DNA from: Flagellimonas algicola
Lineage (GTDB): Bacteria > Bacteroidota > Bacteroidia > Flavobacteriales > Flavobacteriaceae
DNA: 64,000 bases
Assembly: GCF_005937185.1 (NCBI RefSeq)
Contig: NZ_VCNI01000003.1
Coordinates: forward strand, 186,001 to 250,000
Reading direction: 5' to 3'
Shown in pieces: positions 51,478 to 61,005 of the stretch; the stretch's first letter is position 1, and each line of letters starts with the position of its first letter. The notes beneath the pieces were generated by a model. The model was not told where the DNA came from and ran no database searches. It saw only the letters and a program-made list of their open reading frames with translations. The position numbers and the translations under genes are program-made.

Positions 51478-52013
51478 ATTGCTTTTTTGGTCACTTTTTC
51501 CAAAAGATCCAAACAAACTTCAGAAATTATTTTTTCGTCAGAATAAAGTTGATGCCCAAAACTTGGGACTACGTTCAAATCAACCTTAACTTGTTTGGCC
51601 CATTTCATGCCCGGTTTGAATTTGTCACATTCCCCAAAAATAAGGTTCATAGGCACATTAGGGCTTTGCTCTTCGTATCGGATACGGGTTGGCGAAATGG
51701 CCGTCAAAGATTTCATGGGAAGTCCTTTAAGGGCAGCTTTCCATGCAACGGTTCCCCCCGTGCTAAACGCTAAGTAATGACAAGGTTCCGATTCCTTTCT
51801 TAATAAATGGGCAACAGCGGCATCAATACCGCCTTCAACAAAAGCTTTATGGATGTTTTCCTCGGTAGATACGGGAACGTCTATATCTGCCAATTGCTGA
51901 CAGTCATAAAATTTAATATTGTAGTATTGCTGCAGGTACCCAAAGTACGAAGTTATCCAGAGTCCTTTTTTTACCCCCCACATATCGGAGATAACAACTA
52001 GTTTTTCAGCCAT
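51474..52013 (-). CDS. Small alpha/beta hydrolase-like protein
   Basis: This 179-residue protein looks like a compact alpha/beta hydrolase. The N-terminal strand [19 protein letters not shown] is followed by a nucleophile-elbow-like [16 protein letters not shown] (Ser in F-S-T-G-G), an acidic loop [10 protein letters not shown] and a C-terminal GHQLYSDEK that would supply the His. Activity is inferred from these motifs only. Its stop codon shares bases with that of clpX. A perfect 22-bp palindrome lies 128 bases upstream of its start. Confidence 0.75.
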   Translation of the reverse strand: MAEKLVVISDMWGVKKGLWITSYFGYLQQYYNIKFYDCQQLADIDVPVSTEENIHKAFVEGGIDAAVAHLLRKESEPCHYLAFSTGGTVAWKAALKGLPMKSLTAISPTRIRYEEQSPNVPMNLIFGECDKFKPGMKWAKQVKVDLNVVPSFGHQLYSDEKIISEVCLDLLEKVTKKAI

Positions 52014-52140
52014 GCCAGTTATAATTTAGTTTAGTATTAAGATGAGGGAACTTTGTTTGTTCTTCCAAACTTCAAGCTTAAACGCTAAAAAACCACATTT
52101 ATTTGTCCAAAAGGAAGGATTGTTCGACGAATGGGGAAGT

Positions 52141-52162
52141 TTTACGAAAACGTTTTCGTAAA
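52141..52162. promoter_or_regulatory. Perfect 22-bp palindrome resembling a LacI-family operator
   Basis: Bases 52141-52151 (TTTACGAAAAC) are exactly mirrored by 52152-52162. The core CGAAAACGTTTTCG has the central CG typical of LacI-family sites. It lies 17 bases past the GH3 stop and 128 bases before the small hydrolase start. On the minus strand no T-run follows, so a simple terminator for the GH3 gene is unlikely. No LacI-type gene is in the window. Confidence 0.5.
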
Positions 52163-52178
52163 TCCATTTTTCTCAAAT

Positions 52179-53699
52179 TTACTTGCGCTCTAAGTTCATT
52201 TCCAACAATTCATCCACATAACAACGCTCATTGGATAATCTGGGAATCTTATGTTGCCCGCCCAATTTGTTCTTGGATTTCAGCCAATCATGGAAGAGGT
52301 TTTGGCGGGCCATATGTACCTTGGGCATTTTGAGGGTAGTATTGTTATAACGCTTGGCTTCGTAGTCCGAATTCAGTGATTTTAGGGCATTGTCTAAAAA
52401 TTCGGTGAAGTAATCCACGTCTTTTGGTGGCTTTCGAAACTCAATGATCCATTCATGTCCCCCCTTCTCCTGCCCGTTCATGAAAATAGGTGCAGCGGTG
52501 TAATCCATGATTTCCGCATCGGTCTTTTGACAGATCTGCTTCAAGGCTTCCTCTGCATTTTCAATGATCAACTCTTCCCCAAAGGCATTGATATGGTGCT
52601 TTGTTCTGCCAGTTATGCGTATTCGATACGGATCTATGGAAGTAAAACGTACCGTATCCCCAATTTTGTAGCGCCACAATCCGGCATTGGTGGTGATAAC
52701 CATGGCATAGTTCACTCCTATTTTCACATCCCAGAGCGGAACTGCCTTTTCCTCCTTTTCATAAGTGTCCATGGGGATAAACTCGTAAAAAATGCCATAA
52801 TCCAACATCAACAGTAAATCATCTGCATTATTTCTATCCTGGATTCCAAAGAAACCTTCTGAAGCATTATAGGTTTCATAGAAATTGAAGCTCTTTCTGG
52901 GCAACAACTTTTTATATTGATCTCGATAGGGAGCAAAGCTCACCCCGCCATGGAAATACACTTCAAGATTTTCCCAAATTTCAAATAGGTGTCTTTTACC
53001 AGTTTTCTGCAAGACATTGTTTAACAATACCAACATCCACGAGGGGACTCCGGCCAAACTGGTTACATTTTCCTGAATACTCTCTTCAATAATGGCCTCC
53101 AACTTGGATTCCCACTCACTCATCAGGGAGACCCTGCTACTGGGCGTACTGCTATATTCCGCCCACAGCGGCATATTGTCAATTAAAATGGCAGAGAGAT
53201 CCCCAAAAAAGGTTCCGTTATCCTCATAAAGTTCCTTACTTCCCCCCAACCTTAGACTTTTTCCAGTAAAAAGCTGCGAATTCTCGTTGTTGTTCAAATA
53301 AAGGCATAAAAGATCCTTACTGGATTTATAGTGACAGTCCTCCAAGGCCTCTGTGCTTACCGGAATAAATTTGCTCTTGGCGTTGGTTGTGCCACTACTT
53401 TTGGCAAACCATTTGATTGAGGTGGGCCAAAAAAGATTCTGTTCTCCCCTTCTTGACCGTTCAATCATCTCCGCTACACCCTCATAATTTCGAATGGGTA
53501 CCCTTTCTGCAAATTCCTCATATTGGTTGATGTCTCCAAACCCGTACTTTTTGCCCATTTGGGTATCCTTGGAAAAGTCCACTAAATGGAACAAAACCTC
53601 CTTTTGCACATCCAAAGGATACTTCAAAAAAAGCTCTATTTGATGATAGCGCTTTTTAAGCAACCAGGATGCTATGGAATTGAATAAAGGTATTGGCAT
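52179..53699 (-). CDS. GH3 auxin-responsive-promoter family protein
   Basis: This 506-residue protein belongs to the GH3 branch of acyl-adenylate-forming enzymes. Typical motifs are the phosphate-binding SSGTTNAKSKFIPVS, FNFYETYNASEGFFGIQD (the YxASE motif) and YKIGDTVRFTSIDPYRIRI with GRTKHHINAFGEELI. Plant GH3 enzymes conjugate amino acids to hormones; the bacterial substrates are unknown. It is divergent from the DUF2797 gene. Confidence 0.92.
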   Translation of the reverse strand: MPIPLFNSIASWLLKKRYHQIELFLKYPLDVQKEVLFHLVDFSKDTQMGKKYGFGDINQYEEFAERVPIRNYEGVAEMIERSRRGEQNLFWPTSIKWFAKSSGTTNAKSKFIPVSTEALEDCHYKSSKDLLCLYLNNNENSQLFTGKSLRLGGSKELYEDNGTFFGDLSAILIDNMPLWAEYSSTPSSRVSLMSEWESKLEAIIEESIQENVTSLAGVPSWMLVLLNNVLQKTGKRHLFEIWENLEVYFHGGVSFAPYRDQYKKLLPRKSFNFYETYNASEGFFGIQDRNNADDLLLMLDYGIFYEFIPMDTYEKEEKAVPLWDVKIGVNYAMVITTNAGLWRYKIGDTVRFTSIDPYRIRITGRTKHHINAFGEELIIENAEEALKQICQKTDAEIMDYTAAPIFMNGQEKGGHEWIIEFRKPPKDVDYFTEFLDNALKSLNSDYEAKRYNNTTLKMPKVHMARQNLFHDWLKSKNKLGGQHKIPRLSNERCYVDELLEMNLERK

Positions 53700-53797
53700 T
53701 TTTGGGTATCTTTAACCGAGTTTGGGGTTAGGTCTATTAGCTAAAATAGGGTATCTAACCCTTATTTTCAAATACGCTTAAAAACAGCCATTTTACC

Positions 53798-54592
53798 ATG
53801 CTTTATCAAGGAGTGCTCAGAAAAATGAGAACCGAAAATGGGAATCCCATCCAGTATTTTTTGGTTTTTGAGAACGATTTTATCAATATCAACCAGCTTT
53901 TGGACAAGGAAATCCAAATCGATTTTATTAAATACCAGTGCCTGAACTGTGGCAGGGAACGTCCTATATATAGACAAGGATTTTGCAGATCCTGTTTTTT
54001 TGAAAGCCCGGCAGCTGGGGATTGGATCATGAAACCTGAACTGAGTACTGCCCATTTGGACAAGGAGGATCGGGATTTGGAATATGAAAAAAAGGCCCAA
54101 TTGCAGCCCCATATTGTGTATTTGGCTAATTCTAGCAATGTTAAAGTTGGTGTCACTCGAAAAAATCAGGTACCTACCAGATGGATAGACCAAGGTGCCC
54201 ATGAGGCCATAGAAATTGTGGAAGTCCCAAACCGATATTTGGCAGGAATTACGGAAGTGGCATTAAAAGCACATGTTAGTGATAAGACCAGCTGGCAAAA
54301 AATGCTCAAAAACGATATTGAGGACGTGAATCTGGTGGAATGGCGGGATAAACTCAAAACCTATGTCCCGGAAGAAGTCGCAGATTACTTTATCGATTCC
54401 AATGCGGAGACCCATTTGGAATTTCCCGTATTGCAATACCCGGAAAAGGTAAAAAGCCTCAATTTGGACAAAACCCCAAGTTATTCTGGCATTTTAAAAG
54501 GAGTTAAGGGCCAATATCTCATATTTGAAGACCAAACTGTTTTTAACGTCAGGGCCAACGAGGGTTACTATGTGGGCATAGGAATTATGTAA
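53798..54592 (+). CDS. DUF2797 zinc-binding protein
   Basis: This 264-residue protein carries a four-cysteine site (C48-x2-C51, C63-x2-C66: YQCLNCGRERP and GFCRSCFFES) and then the conserved EYEKKAQLQPHIVYLANSSN and VGVTRKNQVPTRWIDQGAHE. The second motif, with VGVTR and RWIDQGA, resembles a GIY-YIG-like fold. The family is found in actinobacteria and Bacteroidota and has no assigned function. It is divergent from the GH3 gene with a gap of 98 bases. Confidence 0.9.
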   Translation: MLYQGVLRKMRTENGNPIQYFLVFENDFININQLLDKEIQIDFIKYQCLNCGRERPIYRQGFCRSCFFESPAAGDWIMKPELSTAHLDKEDRDLEYEKKAQLQPHIVYLANSSNVKVGVTRKNQVPTRWIDQGAHEAIEIVEVPNRYLAGITEVALKAHVSDKTSWQKMLKNDIEDVNLVEWRDKLKTYVPEEVADYFIDSNAETHLEFPVLQYPEKVKSLNLDKTPSYSGILKGVKGQYLIFEDQTVFNVRANEGYYVGIGIM

Positions 54593-54662
54593 ATGTGACA
54601 ATGATCAAATTTGAAAATGAATTCTCAAAGAATTAATAACTTACTAACCATAAATTCAACAA

Positions 54663-54890
54663 ATGCTAAAAGAAGTATTACAAACGCTAAAAATGCTCCG
54701 GCGTATTGATAGCCCATCTCAAGAGGTTAAGGATTCAGTGGACTTTTTAGAGCAGTCCTTAAAAACCAAAACAAAAGAAAGTCTGTTAGACCTAATGTCC
54801 ATTGGCGACGTAATGGGTTATGATGAATTACAGGCAAGTTTAAAGGAAATGGACAAGTTTTTGGAAAATCTGAAGAACCAATCCAAATAA
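54663..54890 (+). CDS. Small helical protein of unknown function
   Basis: This 75-residue, highly charged helical protein begins MLKEVLQTLKMLRRIDSPSQ and ends FLENLKNQSK. No signal peptide or motif. It lies on the same strand as its neighbours and could be an independent small gene. Confidence 0.5.
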   Translation: MLKEVLQTLKMLRRIDSPSQEVKDSVDFLEQSLKTKTKESLLDLMSIGDVMGYDELQASLKEMDKFLENLKNQSK

Positions 54891-54928
54891 ATTATTCTTT
54901 CTGTCATTCAACAATATTGAAGAGTTCA

Positions 54929-55753
54929 ATGAAACAGATTACGCTTGTTTGTCTTTGTTTGGTATTTGCTTTGGGCGCTAACGCCCAGCAGTCTATTATG
55001 ACTTTTAATATTAGGTACAACAATCCCAAGGACGGTGAAAATTGGTGGGAAAAAAGGAAAGAGGATGTTGGGGCCTTGGTCAATTTCTATCGACCAGATG
55101 TTATGGGCATTCAAGAAGGCTTGCATGACCAGGTAGTTTTTTTGGATGATTTTCTACCCCAATATAGCTACGTAGGTGTTGGCAGGGACGATGGTAAGGA
55201 GAAAGGGGAATATGCGGCCATCTTTTATAACAAATCGTCGCTTGAGGTTCTCGATACCAAAACCTATTGGCTCTCTGAAACCCCTGACAAGGTTTCTGTG
55301 GGGTGGGATGCCTCCATGGAACGCATAGTCACTTATGCAAAATTCAAGGATAAAGACAACCAAAAAATCTTGCATGTTTTCAATTGCCATTATGATCATA
55401 TAGGCCCCTTGGCTCGAGAAAATTCCTCCAAAGTGGTTCTTGATTTAATTAAAAAAATGGGAATCGGCAACGAACGTATTGCTGTTATTGGCGATTTGAA
55501 CAGCCTTCCAGAGAGCAAACCCATTCAGGTACTAACCCAAGAACTCAAAGATGCTTTTGAAACCAGTGAAAAATCACCTTATGGCCCTGTTGGCACTTTC
55601 AACAGCTTTAAATCCATGGACAATCTTGAGGGTAGAATAGATTACATCCTGGTCAAGAACTTAAAAGTGAAAAGTTATGTTACCATTGATGACAAAAGAA
55701 AAAATGGCTTTTTTGTTTCAGACCATTTGCCGGTTATGGTTGCGGTGGACTAA
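54929..55753 (+). CDS. Exported endonuclease/exonuclease/phosphatase-family protein
   Basis: From the ATG at 54929 the protein has 274 residues with a signal peptide (MKQITLVCLCLVFALGANAQ). A TTG at 54917 would add four residues. The EEP catalytic motifs are in order: IMTFNIRYNNPKDGENWW, VMGIQEGLHDQ, FNCHYDHIG, VIGDLNSLPESKP and FVSDHLPVMVAV. Such proteins cleave phosphodiesters or phosphomonoesters in the periplasm; the substrate is unknown. Its stop overlaps the stop of the convergent AsmA-like gene. Confidence 0.92.
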   Translation: MKQITLVCLCLVFALGANAQQSIMTFNIRYNNPKDGENWWEKRKEDVGALVNFYRPDVMGIQEGLHDQVVFLDDFLPQYSYVGVGRDDGKEKGEYAAIFYNKSSLEVLDTKTYWLSETPDKVSVGWDASMERIVTYAKFKDKDNQKILHVFNCHYDHIGPLARENSSKVVLDLIKKMGIGNERIAVIGDLNSLPESKPIQVLTQELKDAFETSEKSPYGPVGTFNSFKSMDNLEGRIDYILVKNLKVKSYVTIDDKRKNGFFVSDHLPVMVAVD

Positions 55754-58428
55754 TTATTATTCACCGTATCCTTTTTCTTTTTGCCCAACAAACCTCCCAA
55801 AATCGATTTAGCGGCATTCTCCACTGGGTCTTCCTTGGTCTCCGTGGAATCTGTGCTTTCCTCTTTGTTACCCAGTAAATCCCCTAAAGTTTCCGTAACC
55901 CCTTTAGATTCGGTAGCTGTGGAGTCGTTTTCATCCGATTTGAACACATCGGCAATCAAGTCTTTGGCTTTGTCCTTGCCTTGGTTCACCAACTTTTGCT
56001 TTTGGATTTCCACCAATTGATTGGTCAATTTGGTCACTCCGGAACTTAAATCCGTACTAACCGATGGACTGGTATAATTACCCCCAATGCTTGCCACCAC
56101 CGGAATGGTCAGGTTTTCCAAATCCGAATCGTCAATTTTAGCGATTAAATTGTTCACCTCAGACCCCAAGTACTTGGCCGGTACATCCAAGGTGGCATTA
56201 TAGTTCAGCTGTTGATCAAAAGTGTGGTTACCATCTACGTTCACCGCAATGTCCTTGTATTTTAAACTAAAGGGTTTCACTTTAACGGTGCCATTATCAA
56301 AGCTCAAAGCGGTTTTTAAATCGCTTAAATCCAAATCTTCGGTATTTAAAAAACTTAGCTGCCCGTTTAAGGATGAAAGCAAGGGCGCTTTTTGGGCATC
56401 CACTTTAGTGGACAATAGTTCTGCCAACAGGTTTCCAGAAATAGTTGACAGATTCGGCGTAAAATCTTCTTTCAGATTTCCTGAAATCTTTACGTCAGAA
56501 TTCAATTTACCTTGCAGCGCACTGGCCAAAGGGGCCAACACCTTAAACAGTTCCAGCGAAGCAAATGAGTCGCCAATATTGAAATTGTTCAACCCCAAAT
56601 CCATATCAAATGTGGATACCTCCTCCTTGGTCGATACTGAACCATTGAGCCCCAGAGTGCCCCCGAACAAATCGGATTGCAAGCCTTGGACTGTCGCCGT
56701 TTCATCCTTGATGATCAATTTCCCCTTTACGTTCTTCAAATTCAAATTATCGTACAAGACCGTATTAGCTGTGGCATCTATGGTACAATCCAAAAAGGAT
56801 GGGATTTTGATTCGTTCCTCAACAGTTCCCGTACTTTCTTCAGATTCCTCCCCGGATTCCTCCACCATAAAATCGTTTAACGCAAAGGTGTTGGAAGTCA
56901 AAGTGAAGTTCCCTTCCACATTCTCCTTATTGAACATAAAGCCCAATAAATTGTTGAGGGTTCCCTGTGCATTAAAATCCGTACTTCCTGTTTTTCCCCT
57001 AAAATTGCTCAGCGTAACTCTTTCTGGGGTGAAGTTGACCGCTGCGGAATTAATATGCACTGGGTTTTTAAGTTCATCCGACGCATACTCAAAACCTTCC
57101 AAGGCCAAATCCCCCTGGGTTTGGGTGTTGGCGTACTGCTTATTATCCAAGGAAACCATGTCAAATGCTGTGGTCACATCTGCAGTTAAAATGCCTTTAA
57201 GCCCATAATCCTCGGACACTGGGTAAGCCTGGGAAATATTCGCCAGATTGATTTTACCGTCCATTTGGGCATTCACCTTGGTATTGCCCATCAAATCACG
57301 AATCTTGGCGTTTAGGTCAAATTTATCCTGGTCAATGGTAAAAGATAGCTTGCTGATGTCCACATAGGTATCTTCCGTAATCCCCGTTTGGTTATGAATC
57401 TCTGTATCAATATGGACGTTGCGTACCGATTTGGGTAAATCTGGATATTTGAAAGATGCATTTTCTGAATTTACGCTGATATGAAATGTTGGTATGTGTT
57501 CCTCATCCACAATTCCCTTAAACTGACCGGCTACCTCAAAATTCCCGGTAGTACTAACATCTTCAATGTTTTTTGAATACACCTCTGGAATCACGGCCAA
57601 AAAGTTCTTGAAATCCGAAGAAGGGGTTTTAAAACTAATATCCACTTCCTGGTTTTCTTCATTCACCTGTACAAAGCCATCAAAAACCAAGGACAATTGG
57701 TTTACCATAGCCTTGTTTTCCAAAAAGGAATACTTGTTTTCCTTTAAATCGATACCTATCAGGGCATCCAGATAGATCTTATTATTGTTCAGGTATTTGG
57801 TGCTGTCCATTTCAAAAGACACCAAAGCATCCGTCAATGTTTTTAGTTGTGATTGCTCCAAGGATAGATCTCCAGAACCGGAATGATTCATTTCGGATAG
57901 GGCTAAGCGCATCCCACTGGATAAATCGTGATAAACGATTTCAGAATTCGTAATGGCATAGGAATCCATGGAAAGGGTAAAACTGTCTGAAGTTGCTTCG
58001 GAGCTTGTGGCTTCTCCCCCCTCTTCCTTACCAATATCATAATTGGCATTCTCATTTTCATCCACTACAATGCGCAGCTGAGCTGCCTCTATATCCAAGC
58101 TTTTGATACCAATAGGTTGCTCAGCTGATTTAAAAAGCTCGGAAATTCCCATCTTAAGGGCTATACCATCTGATGCAAACAAGGTATCCCCTTCAAATGG
58201 GGCCTTATTGATCAAGGAAATATTGCGAAGTTCCACATGGGCATTGGGAAAACTCTTGAGCAAGCTTAAGTTGGCCTCCTCAAAATCCAAGGTGGCATTT
58301 AAATTTTGGTTTACCTTGTTTTTAATGATTTCGGCAACCTTCCCCTCCAAGAGCAAGGGCAAGGAAATGACCAAGGCGATAAGTACAAGCAGGCCAATAC
58401 CTACAATTTTTAGCAGCTTTCGTTTCAT
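55750..58428 (-). CDS. AsmA-family protein
   Basis: From the ATG at 58428 (MKRKLLKIVGIGLLVLIALV) the protein has 892 residues; an ATG at 58449 adds seven. A single N-terminal membrane anchor is followed by an AsmA domain (ATLDFEEANLSLLKSFPNAH) and a long beta-rich body with a C-terminal AsmA-like module (LNGSVSTKEEVSTFDMDLGL). The Ser/Thr/Glu/Lys-rich tail is low complexity. AsmA-like proteins are thought to bridge the inner and outer membranes and move phospholipids. It is the last gene of the sppA-yhhQ-asmA run. Confidence 0.9.
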   Translation of the reverse strand: MKRKLLKIVGIGLLVLIALVISLPLLLEGKVAEIIKNKVNQNLNATLDFEEANLSLLKSFPNAHVELRNISLINKAPFEGDTLFASDGIALKMGISELFKSAEQPIGIKSLDIEAAQLRIVVDENENANYDIGKEEGGEATSSEATSDSFTLSMDSYAITNSEIVYHDLSSGMRLALSEMNHSGSGDLSLEQSQLKTLTDALVSFEMDSTKYLNNNKIYLDALIGIDLKENKYSFLENKAMVNQLSLVFDGFVQVNEENQEVDISFKTPSSDFKNFLAVIPEVYSKNIEDVSTTGNFEVAGQFKGIVDEEHIPTFHISVNSENASFKYPDLPKSVRNVHIDTEIHNQTGITEDTYVDISKLSFTIDQDKFDLNAKIRDLMGNTKVNAQMDGKINLANISQAYPVSEDYGLKGILTADVTTAFDMVSLDNKQYANTQTQGDLALEGFEYASDELKNPVHINSAAVNFTPERVTLSNFRGKTGSTDFNAQGTLNNLLGFMFNKENVEGNFTLTSNTFALNDFMVEESGEESEESTGTVEERIKIPSFLDCTIDATANTVLYDNLNLKNVKGKLIIKDETATVQGLQSDLFGGTLGLNGSVSTKEEVSTFDMDLGLNNFNIGDSFASLELFKVLAPLASALQGKLNSDVKISGNLKEDFTPNLSTISGNLLAELLSTKVDAQKAPLLSSLNGQLSFLNTEDLDLSDLKTALSFDNGTVKVKPFSLKYKDIAVNVDGNHTFDQQLNYNATLDVPAKYLGSEVNNLIAKIDDSDLENLTIPVVASIGGNYTSPSVSTDLSSGVTKLTNQLVEIQKQKLVNQGKDKAKDLIADVFKSDENDSTATESKGVTETLGDLLGNKEESTDSTETKEDPVENAAKSILGGLLGKKKKDTVNNN

Positions 58429-58467
58429 AATTTGGGATTTAATTACCACAAAATAAGGAAGAACTGC

Positions 58468-59175
58468 TCAATCCAGACTAATCTCTTCCCCTATTTTTAA
58501 GTTAAATCTTTTTCTAAAGAGATATACGAAAAGATAGAGCAAAGGGGTGTCCAACAGGGCAATAAAAACTTTAAAGAGGAATCCACTGACGACCAAACCG
58601 TAGAAAAGTTCCCATGGAATCTCCCCAAAAACACAGAGCAAAAGCACTACCGTAAAGGTGTCAATAAACTGGGATGAAAAGGTGGAAAAGTTGTTTCGCA
58701 ACCAGAGGTACTTGCCCTTTGTGACCCTTTTCCAAAAGTGATAGAGTTGGATGTCGATAAACTGGGCCAAAAGGTACGCCATCATGGAAGCAAAAACGGC
58801 CACAATGGTATTTCCAAATACGGATTTAAACATTTCGTTGTTCACGGGTGACCAATCCGTGGCAGGGGAAATATTGGCCACGGTGACAATCAATAAAGAA
58901 AAAAAGGAAGCGAAAATCCCAGCTATAACCACCTGATTGGCCTTCTTCTTCCCAAAAATCTCCGAGATTAAATCGGTGATCAAAAAGGTAATGGGATAGG
59001 GTAAAATCCCCACGGAAATTTCAAATAAGGGAGCCCCAAAAACTTCAATTTCTCCAAAGGGATTCCAATAAAAGAATTTTTGAAAAATAAGATTGGAGAC
59101 CACCAAGGAGGTGATAAACAAGGCACCCAAATAAAGGTAAATCGAAAAAGCTTTTTTCTTATCCCCTTGGGTCAT
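58468..59175 (-). CDS. Queuosine precursor transporter (YhhQ/DUF165 family)
   Basis: This 235-residue inner-membrane protein has about six membrane segments. The conserved VGILPYPITFLITDLISEIF and the later FWKRVTKGKYLWLRNNFST and SQFIDTFTVVLLLCVFGEI match the YhhQ family, which takes up preQ0/preQ1 for queuosine in tRNA. It starts 2 bases after sppA ends and is on the same transcript. No other queuosine genes are visible here. Confidence 0.92.
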   Translation of the reverse strand: MTQGDKKKAFSIYLYLGALFITSLVVSNLIFQKFFYWNPFGEIEVFGAPLFEISVGILPYPITFLITDLISEIFGKKKANQVVIAGIFASFFSLLIVTVANISPATDWSPVNNEMFKSVFGNTIVAVFASMMAYLLAQFIDIQLYHFWKRVTKGKYLWLRNNFSTFSSQFIDTFTVVLLLCVFGEIPWELFYGLVVSGFLFKVFIALLDTPLLYLFVYLFRKRFNLKIGEEISLD

Positions 59176-59177
59176 TC

Positions 59178-60938
59178 CTATTTAATATTTAAGCTGAACG
59201 GCATTCTGGCCTGGATTCCTTTTTGTTCGGTAATATTTTTAAACTCCTTTAAAATACGATATGCTTCCCCTCCAATTTCCTCTTGGATAAGAACCTCTCC
59301 CATTTTGGACTTTGCCCCAGCCATATCATCCATAAACCGCTGGAAATCGGATTTATACTTGGGGTACTTCCGAATGCCATACTCCCCCAAGTCGGCCATT
59401 TCTGCAGCGGCTTCAATGGCATCGTCCAAACTTCCCAGTGCATCCACCAACCCATTTTCCACAGCATCCACCCCACTCCAAACCCGTCCTTGAGCCAAGG
59501 CATCCACGGCTTCCAAACTCATATTTCTTCCTGCTGCCACCCGGGCCAAAAAAGTCTCGTAGGTGTCTTCTATGCCCTCTTGAACCACATCCCGGAATTC
59601 CTTGCTCATAGGCTCGAACAAGGAATAGTCCACCGAGTTTTTGTTGGTACCCACCTGTTCTGCGTTTATTCCAATAGTACCTGCGAGTTCATGTGCATTG
59701 GGTATAGTACCAAAAACGCCAATGGAACCTGTAATTGTTGTCGGTTCTGCAAAAATTTTGTCCGCGGCCACCCCAATATAATAGCCTCCAGAGGCCGCTA
59801 CGTTTCCAAAGGATACCACCACCGGTTTTTCTTTCTTGGCCAATTCCACTTCGCGCCAAATGATATCGGATACCAAGGCGCTTCCACCTGGTGAGTTTAC
59901 GCGCAGCACAATAGCCTTTACTCCTTCGTTTTCCACGGCTTTCTTTAAAGCCCGTGTTATCAGACCTTGGCCTATGAATTCCTTGCCGCCTTCTCCGTAA
60001 TAGATTTCCCCCTCTGCATAGATGACTGCAATTTTATCCTTTCCGCTTCTTAATCTTTTGGATCCGGATACTTGTAAATAATCTTCAAACTTTACATAAT
60101 TAAGGGATTCCGTTGTCTCCAAGCCCAATTGATCCTTCAGCAGGGTTTCGTATTCATCAAAATAGATTTCTCCATCTATCAACCCAGATTGTACCGCAAA
60201 TTCTGGCGTTCTACCACCCAAGGTATCCGCAATAATATTCAGGCGGTCCGTGCCCATGTCACGGGACGCTCCTATATCTTCCAACATTTGTCCCCAGATA
60301 GAACCGATCAATTCCCCTATCTGTTCCCTGTTTTCCTCGCTCATGGTATTGGACAAATAAGGTTCCACAGCACTTTTGTACTTGCCGTGGCGAATTACTT
60401 CCATTTTAACTCCAGCTTTCTCTTGAAGATTCTTAAAATAGAGTACTTCCGTAGCCAAGCCTTTAAAATCCATTGCCCCCACTGGATTTAGGTAGAGTTC
60501 ATCAGCCACACTGGCCAAGTAATAATCCTTTTGGGTAAAGAAATCGGAATGGGCATAAATGAATTTGCCGGTCGACTTAAAATCAGATAGTGCCTTACGT
60601 ATTTCTTGGGCTTGGGCCAGACCAGCTTGCAAGAAACTGGTGGTCAAACTTATACCCTTAATGTTGTCATCCGTAGCGGCTACGTTAATTCCGTGAATAA
60701 TATCGTCCAATCCAACCTCATTACTCCAAAGCCCTGCAAAGGGGTCTGTGTCGTCCCGCCCCACATAATCCCGGATTGGTTCGGTAAAACTCAATTCCAA
60801 AATCGAGTTTTGTTTCACCACAACGCCCTGATCTGCACTTCCAATCAAGGTCAGGAAAATCATAAACATGGCCATCAGGATTCCAAACGCCATCAAACAC
60901 CCCAAAATAGCGGCCAATAGATTTCTCAAAAACTTCAT
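59178..60938 (-). CDS. sppA: Signal peptide peptidase SppA, 67K type
   Basis: From the ATG at 60938 (MKFLRNLLAAILGCLMAFGI) the protein has 586 residues; an upstream ATG at 60962 adds eight. A membrane segment (about 5-32) anchors two tandem ClpP-like S49 domains. The catalytic lysine region is in the first domain (VEPYLSNTMSEENREQIG context) and the nucleophile serine in the second: VVSFGNVAASGGYYIGVAAD. LRVNSPGGSALVSDIIWREV is also diagnostic. It degrades membrane-bound signal peptides. A -7 box TATCTTTG is present at 60967-60960 on the minus strand. Confidence 0.95.
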   Translation of the reverse strand: MKFLRNLLAAILGCLMAFGILMAMFMIFLTLIGSADQGVVVKQNSILELSFTEPIRDYVGRDDTDPFAGLWSNEVGLDDIIHGINVAATDDNIKGISLTTSFLQAGLAQAQEIRKALSDFKSTGKFIYAHSDFFTQKDYYLASVADELYLNPVGAMDFKGLATEVLYFKNLQEKAGVKMEVIRHGKYKSAVEPYLSNTMSEENREQIGELIGSIWGQMLEDIGASRDMGTDRLNIIADTLGGRTPEFAVQSGLIDGEIYFDEYETLLKDQLGLETTESLNYVKFEDYLQVSGSKRLRSGKDKIAVIYAEGEIYYGEGGKEFIGQGLITRALKKAVENEGVKAIVLRVNSPGGSALVSDIIWREVELAKKEKPVVVSFGNVAASGGYYIGVAADKIFAEPTTITGSIGVFGTIPNAHELAGTIGINAEQVGTNKNSVDYSLFEPMSKEFRDVVQEGIEDTYETFLARVAAGRNMSLEAVDALAQGRVWSGVDAVENGLVDALGSLDDAIEAAAEMADLGEYGIRKYPKYKSDFQRFMDDMAGAKSKMGEVLIQEEIGGEAYRILKEFKNITEQKGIQARMPFSLNIK

Positions 60939-60959
60939 GCAACAAATTTTATTCAAGGC

Positions 60960-60967
60960 CAAAGATA
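60960..60967 (-). promoter_or_regulatory. -7 box of sppA
   Basis: Read on the minus strand, TATCTTTG matches TAnnTTTG, 21 bases before the sppA ATG at 60938. No TTG is seen at -33. Confidence 0.45.
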
Positions 60968-61005
60968 ACCATTGTGGATTGTTTTGTTATTTTGCCCTTC
61001 TGATT

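Noticed and set aside
56222-57208. A 328-codon open frame on the plus strand opposite the AsmA-like gene
   Set aside because: It lies wholly antisense to a well-supported gene and its translation is low-complexity Ser/Lys/Phe-rich with no motif; long antisense frames arise from codon bias.
60868-61005. Extended N-terminus for the FolK fusion
   Set aside because: It would overlap the divergent sppA start and adds residues unlike any FolK; the FolK start MALRQQAYLSLGSN is at 61006.
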